Positions 1 to 7,321 of a stretch of 64,000 nt of DNA are shown here, piece by piece. The stretch's first letter is position 1. Each line of letters starts with the position of its first letter. Source of the DNA: Pseudomonas fluorescens (GTDB taxonomy: Bacteria; Pseudomonadota; Gammaproteobacteria; Pseudomonadales; Pseudomonadaceae). The stretch lies in NCBI RefSeq assembly GCF_002837185.1, contig NZ_KZ477988.1, forward strand, positions 173,300-237,299, in the 5' to 3' direction. The position numbers and the translations under genes were made by a program. The notes under the pieces are model-generated. The model was not told the DNA's origin. It saw only the letters and a list, made by a program, of their open reading frames with translations, and searched no databases.

Positions 1-297
1 ACACAGCCAGTGTGGGAGGGGGCTTGCTCCCGATAGCAGTGGGTCAGTTACACATGTATTCACTGACACACCGCATTGGGGCAAGCCCCCTTCCAGATTT
101 GACTGTATTTACATATCTGAAGCTGTGAACACAGCCAGTGTGGGAGGGAGCTTGCTCCCGATAGCAGTGGGTCAGTTACACATGCATCCACTGACACACC
201 GCATCGGGGGCAAGCCCCCTCCCACATTTGACGGTATTTACATATCTGAAGCTGTGAACACCGTCAGTGTGGGAGGGGGCTTGCCCCCGATAGGGCC
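1..297. repeat. Tandem array of REP-type palindromic repeat pairs
   Basis: Three copies of a roughly 128-base unit start near 1, 129 and 258; the third is cut short at the rightmost gene end. Each full unit has a GTGGGAGGGNGCTTGC arm, a spacer with GGGTCAGTTACACATG, the inverted arm, then a constant linker containing TTTACATATCTGAAGCTGTG. The first arm reads GCTTGCTCCCGATAG and the later ones GCTTGCCCCCGATAG, so the copies have drifted. There is no gene in 1-308. A short open frame across it is only translated repeat. Confidence 0.85.
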
Positions 298-308
298 GCA
301 GGCCCGCT

Positions 309-1760
309 TCACCCGGCGACGCTGACCTCGTTGGGCAACCGCTGATCGATCACCTGATACAACGCACTGTCCTGCGGCCAGTTACGCATGAACCGCGCAC
401 GATCCTTGGCATACGCCGCAGCGAAGCTGGCGACCGAGGGGTGCTGGCACATGGCATCCAGATCGATCATCGCCCAGCGTCCTTCGCTCCAGAACAGGTT
501 ATGCCCCTTGAAATCCCCATGGCTGATGCGCGCTTCGATCAACTCGGCGAACAACTGGTCCAGCGCCAGCAGTTCATCTTCCGGCGCGTCGCCGCGTTCG
601 ACATAGGGCGCAAAGCGCTCGATGATGTCCGGCCCCGGCAGGTATTCGGTGACCAGATAGGCACGGCTGCGCAACCAGAAAAAGCGCTTCTCCAGGACCG
701 CCAGCGGCTTGGGCGTAGCAAAGCCGAGGAACGCCAGGCGATTGCCTTCGCGCCAGGAATGCCAGGCACGGCTCGGACGCCAGAAGCGTTTGAGCCAGTG
801 GGTGAAACCCTTGATGTTGTAGCGCTTGATCACCAGAGGTCGGCCGGCCACCTTCACCCTGGCCACGCTCGCGGCGCCGCCGGTCTTGTACAGATGGCCC
901 TGGTCAAGCAGCGCATCGGCCTTTTCAAGCACTGGCAGCATGGCCGCCTCTTCCTCACGGCGAATCGCGCGCAGGCCAAAGGCGCCACGCACCACGCTGA
1001 ACAGCGTGCACTCGCGGCCGACCTTGTTCAGGTAGTCGCGCAAGCGCCAGGCGCTGACTTTGCGCACCTGCTTTTCGAGAGCCTCCAGCGGCAAGGCATG
1101 TTCGCCGTTGGCCAGCAGGTAATACACCAGCAATTCTTCGGTAAAAGGCGCGAGGTTTTTCGGCAACTGGGCAAAGAACACCCCGAGGTTTTCCAGCACG
1201 CGATTGCGCGACAGCGGCTTGCCCGCCTCTTCGACACGAATCCCCGCGCCATCGATCAGATACAGCCTGCCGCCCTGGCGCAGCAGGTTGTCCAGGTGCA
1301 GGTCTTCCTGCCACAAGCCCTTGGCATGCATTTGCGCAATCGCGCCCAGCGCTTCGGCGAGCACGGCGGTTTGTTCGTCGGCCAATGGCGGCAGGCCTTC
1401 GACAGCGTGCCAGGCGTCGGCCAGGCTGTGGGCGCCTTCAAGAAACTCGAACAGCAGCCAGCCACCCTCGCCTTCCTGCAAGCCGTCGGCCAGCAACAGC
1501 GGCGTGGTCAGGCCTTGTTCGGCCAGCACACGCACCCCGCTGCGCTCACGCTGGAAATGCCGCGCCGCCGAGCTGCCAACCAGCAGCTTGGCCAACACCG
1601 GGCGACCGCGCCACACCGCGGCGCCGACGTAGCGCTGCCCCGGCAATACCCGCAGCAGGCTGAGCAGTTGCAATTGCCCAGGGCCTGCCGCATCGACCAG
1701 GTCGAGGGTCAGCGGCAGGCTGGGAGTACGGCCGGCGTTTTTCAGCTCGGATAAACGCAT
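309..1760 (-). CDS. Two-domain LPS kinase-like protein (InaA/WaaP-type fold, PA5006-like)
   Basis: A 483-residue protein made of two tandem kinase-like units. In the N-terminal half a catalytic-loop-like stretch QEDLHLDNLL lies near residue 150, followed by LIDGAG. The C-terminal half has SHGDFKGHNLF near residue 415 followed by MIDLD, the HxDxxxxN and metal-site pattern of the lipopolysaccharide kinase family. It is the last gene of the LPS core operon, and its ATG overlaps the stop of the upstream gene by one base (TGATG). The position implies a role in phosphorylating or otherwise decorating inner-core heptose, probably cytoplasmic. The exact substrate cannot be read from sequence. The second domain keeps the classical residues better than the first. 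Confidence 0.8.
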   Translation of the reverse strand: MRLSELKNAGRTPSLPLTLDLVDAAGPGQLQLLSLLRVLPGQRYVGAAVWRGRPVLAKLLVGSSAARHFQRERSGVRVLAEQGLTTPLLLADGLQEGEGGWLLFEFLEGAHSLADAWHAVEGLPPLADEQTAVLAEALGAIAQMHAKGLWQEDLHLDNLLRQGGRLYLIDGAGIRVEEAGKPLSRNRVLENLGVFFAQLPKNLAPFTEELLVYYLLANGEHALPLEALEKQVRKVSAWRLRDYLNKVGRECTLFSVVRGAFGLRAIRREEEAAMLPVLEKADALLDQGHLYKTGGAASVARVKVAGRPLVIKRYNIKGFTHWLKRFWRPSRAWHSWREGNRLAFLGFATPKPLAVLEKRFFWLRSRAYLVTEYLPGPDIIERFAPYVERGDAPEDELLALDQLFAELIEARISHGDFKGHNLFWSEGRWAMIDLDAMCQHPSVASFAAAYAKDRARFMRNWPQDSALYQVIDQRLPNEVSVAG

Positions 1761-2512
1761 CAGCGGTTCTCCTTGTGGCTGCGGCGCGCGGTAAGACGCT
1801 GATACCAGGTGGCGACCAGTGCACTGTCTTCAGGTTGCTCAAGATACGCCGCCAGGAGTTGTCGCACCTGCGCATCCGACCACTGCGGCGCGCGCCGCAG
1901 CAGCGGCTCCAGGTCCTTGACCCGGTCACGCCAGCCGAACAACAGCGGGCGGGTTTTCTCGAGGTCGATCAACTGCGCGGCGTAACCGTCAGCGGTGGCC
2001 TGCAGGAAAATATGCTTGGGATAAAAACAGCCGTGCACCTGCCCTACGCTGTGCAAATGACGCGCAAGCCTGCCGCACGCCAGCAGGATGGCGCGTTGCT
2101 GGACGTCGCTCGACTGCGACCAGTGCTCCAGCAACGAGTCCAGGTCATTCCAACCGTCCAGGGCGCGGGTAAGCAACATCGCGCGGCGCTCGCCCTTGAC
2201 CCTGCGCTCGCCGAAGAACGCCGCCTGCAAGGCAGGAATGCCCAGCTTGCGGTACAGGCTGATATTGCGAAACTCACGGGCAAAACTTGGCTCGCCGAAC
2301 GGCCGGTGCAAGGTACGCGTCAGGTAGTTGCTCTGGCGCTTGAGGTAGTAACCCTGACCTTCAAGTTCCAGGCGATACACGCTGCTCCATCCGTCGCCGC
2401 TGGTGTTGGGCTCATCCACCGCATCCAGTTGCTTGGCCCACAACGTGTCGAAGGTAGCCAGGCCGTTGCGCTCAAGCAACGCGCGGTCTTCGGCCGCCAG
2501 GAAATCACTCAT
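1760..2512 (-). CDS. wapQ: LPS core kinase-fold protein, WapQ-like, with altered catalytic loop
   Basis: A 250-residue kinase-fold protein. The N-terminal half has a glycine/lysine region (YYLKRQSNYLTRT) typical of LPS kinases. The expected HxDxxxxN catalytic loop is replaced by VHGCFYPKHIFL near residue 160, so the catalytic aspartate position is not Asp. A later LIDLEKTR matches the metal-binding DxE/DFG-like site. The gene overlaps wapP by four bases (ATGA) and the next gene by one. Family knowledge places WapQ beside WaaP and WapP in pseudomonads. Whether it is an active kinase or a partner protein is open. Confidence 0.75.
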   Translation of the reverse strand: MSDFLAAEDRALLERNGLATFDTLWAKQLDAVDEPNTSGDGWSSVYRLELEGQGYYLKRQSNYLTRTLHRPFGEPSFAREFRNISLYRKLGIPALQAAFFGERRVKGERRAMLLTRALDGWNDLDSLLEHWSQSSDVQQRAILLACGRLARHLHSVGQVHGCFYPKHIFLQATADGYAAQLIDLEKTRPLLFGWRDRVKDLEPLLRRAPQWSDAQVRQLLAAYLEQPEDSALVATWYQRLTARRSHKENR

Positions 2513-3243
2513 TCACGCCCCTCGAAAAACTTCACCACATGGCGAATCCGTTGTTTGTCTGACGTCGTCAGGTGCGTGCGTTGGCGGTATTGCATGTAGA
2601 AACGCAGGCGCTGGGTGGCCGACAGGTGATACTTGGCGACCTTGTCCAGGCAGGCCAGGTCCTTGGTAATGCGGTATTTGAGCCAGAAGCCGCGCCAGAA
2701 ATCGCCGTTGGGACAGTCGATCATGTACAGGGTGCGCTGATCGTCCACCAGCAGGTTGCGCCACTTCAAGTCGTTATGGGTGAAGCGATGATCGTGCATG
2801 GTCCGCGTGTACTCGGCGAGCTGACGGCTGATACCGTCAACCCAGCGAGGGTCTTTCAGGCGCGGGTCATTACGCTCGGCCAACAGCGACATATCCTCGG
2901 TCCTGGGCAATTCCCGGGTGATCATTGCACCGCGGTCATAGGCCAGGCCCTTGCGATCCAGGCCCCAGGCCACCACATCGGCGGTGGGAATGCCCCATTT
3001 GGCGAAGCGCTTGAGGTTCTGCCATTCGGACTTCACCCGCGGCTTGCCCAGGTAGCGGCGCAGGCCTTTGCCGGCACCGACATAGCGCTTGACGTAATAA
3101 TTGATCCCGCCCCGCTCCACCCGGATCACTTCCGACAGCGGATCGCGGGTCAGGCGCTCACCCTGCAGGGCGAACACCGCTTCCAGGCTGCCAAAGTCGT
3201 CCGAGAGCGCAGCGTAGGCCGGTTCCAGCGTCCAACCCGCCAT
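2509..3243 (-). CDS. wapP: LPS core heptose kinase-like protein WapP
   Basis: A 244-residue kinase of the LPS kinase family. It has YYVKRYV near residue 50 (ATP-binding lysine region), FTHNDLKWRNLLV near residue 158 (catalytic HxDxxxxN) and MIDCPNGDF near residue 178. The start at 3243 is preferred over an upstream one at 3306, because it overlaps the waaP stop by one base (TGATG), as at other junctions here, and fits the family length. It sits between waaP and the WapQ-like gene, so it probably phosphorylates a second heptose position of the inner core. The specific site is inferred from family membership only. Confidence 0.8.
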   Translation of the reverse strand: MAGWTLEPAYAALSDDFGSLEAVFALQGERLTRDPLSEVIRVERGGINYYVKRYVGAGKGLRRYLGKPRVKSEWQNLKRFAKWGIPTADVVAWGLDRKGLAYDRGAMITRELPRTEDMSLLAERNDPRLKDPRWVDGISRQLAEYTRTMHDHRFTHNDLKWRNLLVDDQRTLYMIDCPNGDFWRGFWLKYRITKDLACLDKVAKYHLSATQRLRFYMQYRQRTHLTTSDKQRIRHVVKFFEGRE

Positions 3244-4049
3244 CAGAGCGCATCCCCGTAACGCTGCTTGCGCGCGTAGAGCTTGTCGGCCTTGCCTTGC
3301 AGCCACAGCAACAGGGCGCTTTCCTCGGCGATGATCTGGCGCAGCGGCTGCTGGAAATAGCCCTTGAGAAAGCGCAGTTTGTCGCGGCGGGTCAGACCGA
3401 TATCCAGCGCCGAGAAGTACAGCGCCGCCAGGTCCTTGTCGCGCCAGCGCCGGCTGATCCGGTCGCGGGTCTGGGCGCGGTGCAGGTCGATGATCGAGAG
3501 TTTGAAATTGTCGGCCGTCACCGCTGTATCGGTGTGCAGCAGGAAGTGGCAGATGTAACAGTCACGGTGGTTGACGCCGCCGCGATGCATCATGCCGGTC
3601 ATGCGCGCCACTTCGGCGATCAGCGCGCGCTTGAGACGCGGCTGCGGCGGCTGCTTGAGCCAGTCGATACTGAAATCTTCCAGGCTGACAGTCGGCGCCA
3701 ATTCTTCAGTAATGATGAACGAGTGCTGATCGGCCGGGTTACTGCCGCGCTCGCCATAGGCCACGGCGGTCATGGTCGGCACGCCCAGTGCCTGCAAGCG
3801 CTGGATCGCCAGCCATTCCTGACCGGCGCCCAGCACTGGCAGCTTGACGGTGACCAGGTTCTTGACGATCTCTCCCCAGCCGATCCCACGGTGGATCTTC
3901 ACAAAATAGCCGCGGCCATCCACCTCGGTACGCAGTGTGCGACGCGCCTCCAGTTCACGGTACACCTCGCCTTCCAGGCGCTCGACAGCGACGAACGCAT
4001 CGTCCCCGGCCCAGAGGGTTTTGAACGGTTCGGCAAGCATCAATTTCAT
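3243..4049 (-). CDS. waaP: Lipopolysaccharide core heptose(I) kinase WaaP
   Basis: A 268-residue kinase that transfers phosphate from ATP to heptose I of the LPS inner core, a step essential in P. aeruginosa. Visible motifs are the lysine of GYFVKIHRG near residue 50, the catalytic loop NHRDCYICHFLL near residue 160 and IIDLHRAQ near residue 188. Length and motifs fit the WaaP/RfaP family well. The start overlaps the waaG stop by four bases and the stop overlaps wapP by one, so translation is probably coupled along the operon. Confidence 0.93.
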   Translation of the reverse strand: MKLMLAEPFKTLWAGDDAFVAVERLEGEVYRELEARRTLRTEVDGRGYFVKIHRGIGWGEIVKNLVTVKLPVLGAGQEWLAIQRLQALGVPTMTAVAYGERGSNPADQHSFIITEELAPTVSLEDFSIDWLKQPPQPRLKRALIAEVARMTGMMHRGGVNHRDCYICHFLLHTDTAVTADNFKLSIIDLHRAQTRDRISRRWRDKDLAALYFSALDIGLTRRDKLRFLKGYFQQPLRQIIAEESALLLWLQGKADKLYARKQRYGDAL

Positions 4050-5170
4050 GGTTTTGGCTCCGCCAGAATCACATCCGCAGCGTGCTGCGGCATGCTGTAG
4101 AGGTCGGCCGTCTCGGCGAAGGCCAACCCATTGCGGCCCCAGGCCGCGCGCTGTGCAGAATCAGACAACATCCGCGCCAGGTACCCGTTGAGCTGCGTCT
4201 GGTCGAACGGCTCATCCAGCACCAGGCCACTGTCGGCTTCGCCGATGTAATGGGCATAACCACAGACCGCCGAGACCAGCACCGGCAACCCGGCCACCAG
4301 GGCTTCGAGCAGAACAGTGCCGGTGTTTTCGTTATACGCCGGGTGGATCAACAGGTCGGCGCCCAGCAGGAAACGCGGGATGTCGCTGCGCCCCTTGAGG
4401 AACTGCACGTTATCGCCCAAACCCAATGTGGCGCTCTGCAATTGGAATACTTTGGGGTCGTCCTGGCCGATTACAAACAGACGGGTGCGTTTCTTCAATT
4501 CGGACGGTAACGCCGCCAGCGCCTTGAGGCTGCGGTCGACGCCCTTGGTCTTGAAGCCGGAACCGATCTGCACCAGCAGCAAGTCATCCTCGCCCAGGCC
4601 GAATTCCTTGCGAAACCCTTCGCGAATCCGGGCCGCATCCGGCGGCGCACGGCGATCCTGGGCAATGCCCGGCGGCAGCAGATGGAAGCGTTCCAGCGGT
4701 GTGGCGTAATGCTTGATGAACAGCGGTTGCTGCACCTCGGAAATCATCAGGATTTCGGTCTTGGCGTCCTTGGCAAACACCGCGCGCTCGTAGTCGGCAA
4801 AGTGCTTGTAACGAGCAAAATAGCGGTACAGCGAATGACGCAGGTTTTGCGCCTTGTCTTCAAAGCAGCCATCAGCGGCGTAGTACACGTCCAGGTCGGG
4901 CATCTTGTTGAAGCCGATCAGGCGATCCACCGGGCGCCTGGCAAGGTCGGCTTTCATCCAGGCGCTGAGCTTTTCGTTGCGCCGATGGTTGAAGAAGGCC
5001 TTGACCGGTGCCACCAGCACTTCGAAGCCCGGCGGGATATCACCCTCCCAGATCAAGGTGTACACGCGGATTTTATGTCCGCGTTCCTGGCACTCCAGGG
5101 CGATGCGCATGAAGTCGCGCTGCAGACCACCGAAGGGAAAGTATTTGTACAGTACGAAAGCCAGTTGCAT
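4046..5170 (-). CDS. waaG: LPS core glycosyltransferase WaaG (glucosyl/galactosaminyl transferase I)
   Basis: A 374-residue GT4-family glycosyltransferase. The N-terminal start MQLAFVLYKYFPFGGLQRD is characteristic of WaaG. In the C-terminal Rossmann half, the donor-binding segment HPAYNENTGTVLLEALVAG lies near residue 280 with the conserved glutamates. It adds the first hexose or hexosamine of the outer core to heptose II at the cytoplasmic face of the inner membrane. It is flanked by waaC (one-base overlap) and waaP, the standard pseudomonad order. Confidence 0.93.
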   Translation of the reverse strand: MQLAFVLYKYFPFGGLQRDFMRIALECQERGHKIRVYTLIWEGDIPPGFEVLVAPVKAFFNHRRNEKLSAWMKADLARRPVDRLIGFNKMPDLDVYYAADGCFEDKAQNLRHSLYRYFARYKHFADYERAVFAKDAKTEILMISEVQQPLFIKHYATPLERFHLLPPGIAQDRRAPPDAARIREGFRKEFGLGEDDLLLVQIGSGFKTKGVDRSLKALAALPSELKKRTRLFVIGQDDPKVFQLQSATLGLGDNVQFLKGRSDIPRFLLGADLLIHPAYNENTGTVLLEALVAGLPVLVSAVCGYAHYIGEADSGLVLDEPFDQTQLNGYLARMLSDSAQRAAWGRNGLAFAETADLYSMPQHAADVILAEPKP

Positions 5171-6231
5171 CAGTGCAGCTCCTCAGCCAGTAACAACGTG
5201 CTCAGCCGGCTCGCTACACGCTCAGGATTCAGGCGCGTGAAGCACAGCGGCGACTCGCGCTTGATGTCGAACCGCCGCAGGTCATCGGCGGTGGGTTGAT
5301 AAGTGCATTGCTTTTGCAGGCACGGCGCACACGGCCAGTCGCTGGCCAGGTGGATCTGGGCTTTGCCGTAGGCGCCGGTGAGCCCAGGATTGGTCGGCCC
5401 GAACAGCGAAATGGTCGGCACATCCAGCGCAGCCGCCAGATGGCCGAGGCCGGTATCCACCGCCACACAGGCACGGGCACCGGCCAACACACGGGCCACG
5501 CCCGCCAGGTTCAGTTTTGGCAGCACTTCGGCATTGGCCAGGCCTTGAGCCAGGCGCTCGGCGCGGGCTTTTTCGACGGCGTTGCCCCACGGCAATTTCA
5601 CGTCCACGCCCAGGCGGCCCATGCGTTCGGCCAGTTCGCGCCAGTAGGCCTCGGGCCAGTGCTTGGTGTCCCAGGTCGTGCCGTGCAGCAGCAGCACGAA
5701 GGGTTTCTTCGGCGGCAGGCCCAGCAGTTTCTCGCCGCTCAGGCCATAGTCGCCCAGGCCCTTGGGCAGGTCGTAACCCAACGCCACGGCAAACAGTTGG
5801 CGCAAACGCTCCACCGCATGTTGCCCACGGGCCACGGCCAGGCGGCGGGAATAAAAGTGCGCCGCCAGGGGTTCGCGTGCCGAGCTTTTATCGAACCCGG
5901 CTACCGGCGCCCGCACGTAGCGCGTCAGCCAGGCACTTTTCAACAGGCCCTGGGCGTCGATCACCAGGTCATATCGGGTCGACTGCACTGCCTGTTTGAA
6001 CCGCCGCCATTCGCCGCTCTTGAGGGTTTGCCAGAGGTTCTTGCGCCAGCGACGAATCGCCACCGGGATCACCTTGTCCACCGCCGGGTGCCAGGTCGGG
6101 ATTTCGGCGAAGCCTTCTTCCACCACCCAATCGAAACGGATGCCGGGGATCGCCCGCGCCGCGTCGGTCAGTGCCGGCAAGGCGTGGATCACGTCGCCCA
6201 GGGATGAGGTCTTGATTACCAGTACCCGCAA
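5170..6231 (-). CDS. waaC: LPS heptosyltransferase I WaaC
   Basis: A 353-residue GT9 heptosyltransferase that adds the first heptose to Kdo. The protein reads (M)RVLVIKTSSLGDVIHALPAL from a TTG codon at 6231. That start matches the family N-terminus exactly, whereas the longer frame to 6276 would add a 15-residue tail overlapping waaF. The C-terminal half has VDTGLGHLAAALDVP and SLFGPTNPG near residues 260-285, the nucleotide-sugar binding region. The stop is followed by waaG with a one-base overlap. The TTG start may tune expression relative to waaF. Confidence 0.92.
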   Translation of the reverse strand: MRVLVIKTSSLGDVIHALPALTDAARAIPGIRFDWVVEEGFAEIPTWHPAVDKVIPVAIRRWRKNLWQTLKSGEWRRFKQAVQSTRYDLVIDAQGLLKSAWLTRYVRAPVAGFDKSSAREPLAAHFYSRRLAVARGQHAVERLRQLFAVALGYDLPKGLGDYGLSGEKLLGLPPKKPFVLLLHGTTWDTKHWPEAYWRELAERMGRLGVDVKLPWGNAVEKARAERLAQGLANAEVLPKLNLAGVARVLAGARACVAVDTGLGHLAAALDVPTISLFGPTNPGLTGAYGKAQIHLASDWPCAPCLQKQCTYQPTADDLRRFDIKRESPLCFTRLNPERVASRLSTLLLAEELH

Positions 6232-6232
6232 C

Positions 6233-7267
6233 TCAATGAACCTCGACCACGTCGCCCTGCAATCGCTGCAAGGCATCGTTCACCGGCTGCGGCAGCAATT
6301 GGCGCAGGCAATTGTAGTGGCCGAAACGGCAGGTGCGCTCAAAACAGGGGCTGCAATCCAGGCCCAGGCGCACCACTTCGACCTTGTCCGCCAGGGGCGG
6401 GGTGAAGCCGGGTGACGTCGAGCCGTACACCGCCACCAAGGGACGATTCAGCGCGGCGGCGACGTGCATCAGGCCCGAATCATTGGACACCACCGCGTCG
6501 GCGCAGGACAGCAAGTCGATGGCCTCGGCCAGGGACGTTTCGCCACTGAGGTTGACCGCCTCTTCGCGCAGGCCCGGAATCAGGCGCTGGCGAATATCCT
6601 CACCCACCGAATGATCGTTTTTGGAGCCAAACAGCCACACCTGCCAGCCTTCGCGAATCCTGGTCTCGGCAACGTTGGCGTAGTGCTCCGACGGCCAGCG
6701 CTTGGACTCGCCGAACTCGGCGCCCGGGCACAGCGCCAATACCGGGCGATCCAGCGTCAGGCCGAACTTGGCCAGCGCCGCAGCGCGGGTCACCGGGTCA
6801 ATCTGCAAGCTGGGGCGCGGGTACGGCTCGGGCAATTGCGCGCCCGGCTCGTAGGCCAGGGCCATGAAACGTTCGATCATCAGCGGGTAGCGGGCTTTAT
6901 CCAGGGTGCGTACGTCATTGAGCAGCACGTAGCGAAACTCGCCGCGCCAGCCGGTACGCTTGGGGATGCCGGCAAAAAACGGCACCAGCGCCGACTTCAG
7001 CGAGTTGGGCAACAAGATGGCCTGGTCGTACTGGCCGGCCATGGCTTTGCCGATGCGACGGCGGGTCGCCAATTCCAGCGCGCCATGGCCGAGCGGAAAG
7101 CTCAAGGCCTTGCGCACTTGCGGCATGCGCTCAAGGATCGGCCGGCTCCACTCAGGGGCGAGCACGTCGATCTGGCAGTCCGGATAGCGCAGCCGCAGGC
7201 ACTGGAACAGTGTCTGCGCCATCACCATGTCTCCGACCCAGCTGGGCCCAACGATCAGAATATTCAT
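6233..7267 (-). CDS. waaF: LPS heptosyltransferase II WaaF
   Basis: A 344-residue GT9 enzyme that adds the second L,D-heptose to heptose I. The N-terminus MNILIVGPSWVGDMVMAQ, the middle LCPGAEFGESKRWP near residue 180 and VSNDSGLMHVAAAL near residue 255 are signature segments, and CSPCFERTCRFGHYNCL near residue 312 is a WaaF tail motif. It is the first gene of the core operon, 54 bases after glnE on the same strand. In P. aeruginosa ilvE lies between these two genes and here it does not. Confidence 0.94.
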   Translation of the reverse strand: MNILIVGPSWVGDMVMAQTLFQCLRLRYPDCQIDVLAPEWSRPILERMPQVRKALSFPLGHGALELATRRRIGKAMAGQYDQAILLPNSLKSALVPFFAGIPKRTGWRGEFRYVLLNDVRTLDKARYPLMIERFMALAYEPGAQLPEPYPRPSLQIDPVTRAAALAKFGLTLDRPVLALCPGAEFGESKRWPSEHYANVAETRIREGWQVWLFGSKNDHSVGEDIRQRLIPGLREEAVNLSGETSLAEAIDLLSCADAVVSNDSGLMHVAAALNRPLVAVYGSTSPGFTPPLADKVEVVRLGLDCSPCFERTCRFGHYNCLRQLLPQPVNDALQRLQGDVVEVH

Positions 7268-7321
7268 GTCATTTCCACAAACGATGCGGGGAGGCTTATG
7301 CCTCCCCGCCCTAATAGTGTT

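Noticed and set aside
1..297. A CRISPR array, suggested by regular repeats
   Set aside because: Units are 128 bases, the repeat is a long palindromic pair, spacers are the same in each unit, and no cas gene is present.
125..325. Short open frames through the repeat pairs (also at 18647-18868, 41438-41638, 42101-42331)
   Set aside because: They translate the repeats themselves (VGGGLPPI-type segments) and have no conserved continuation.
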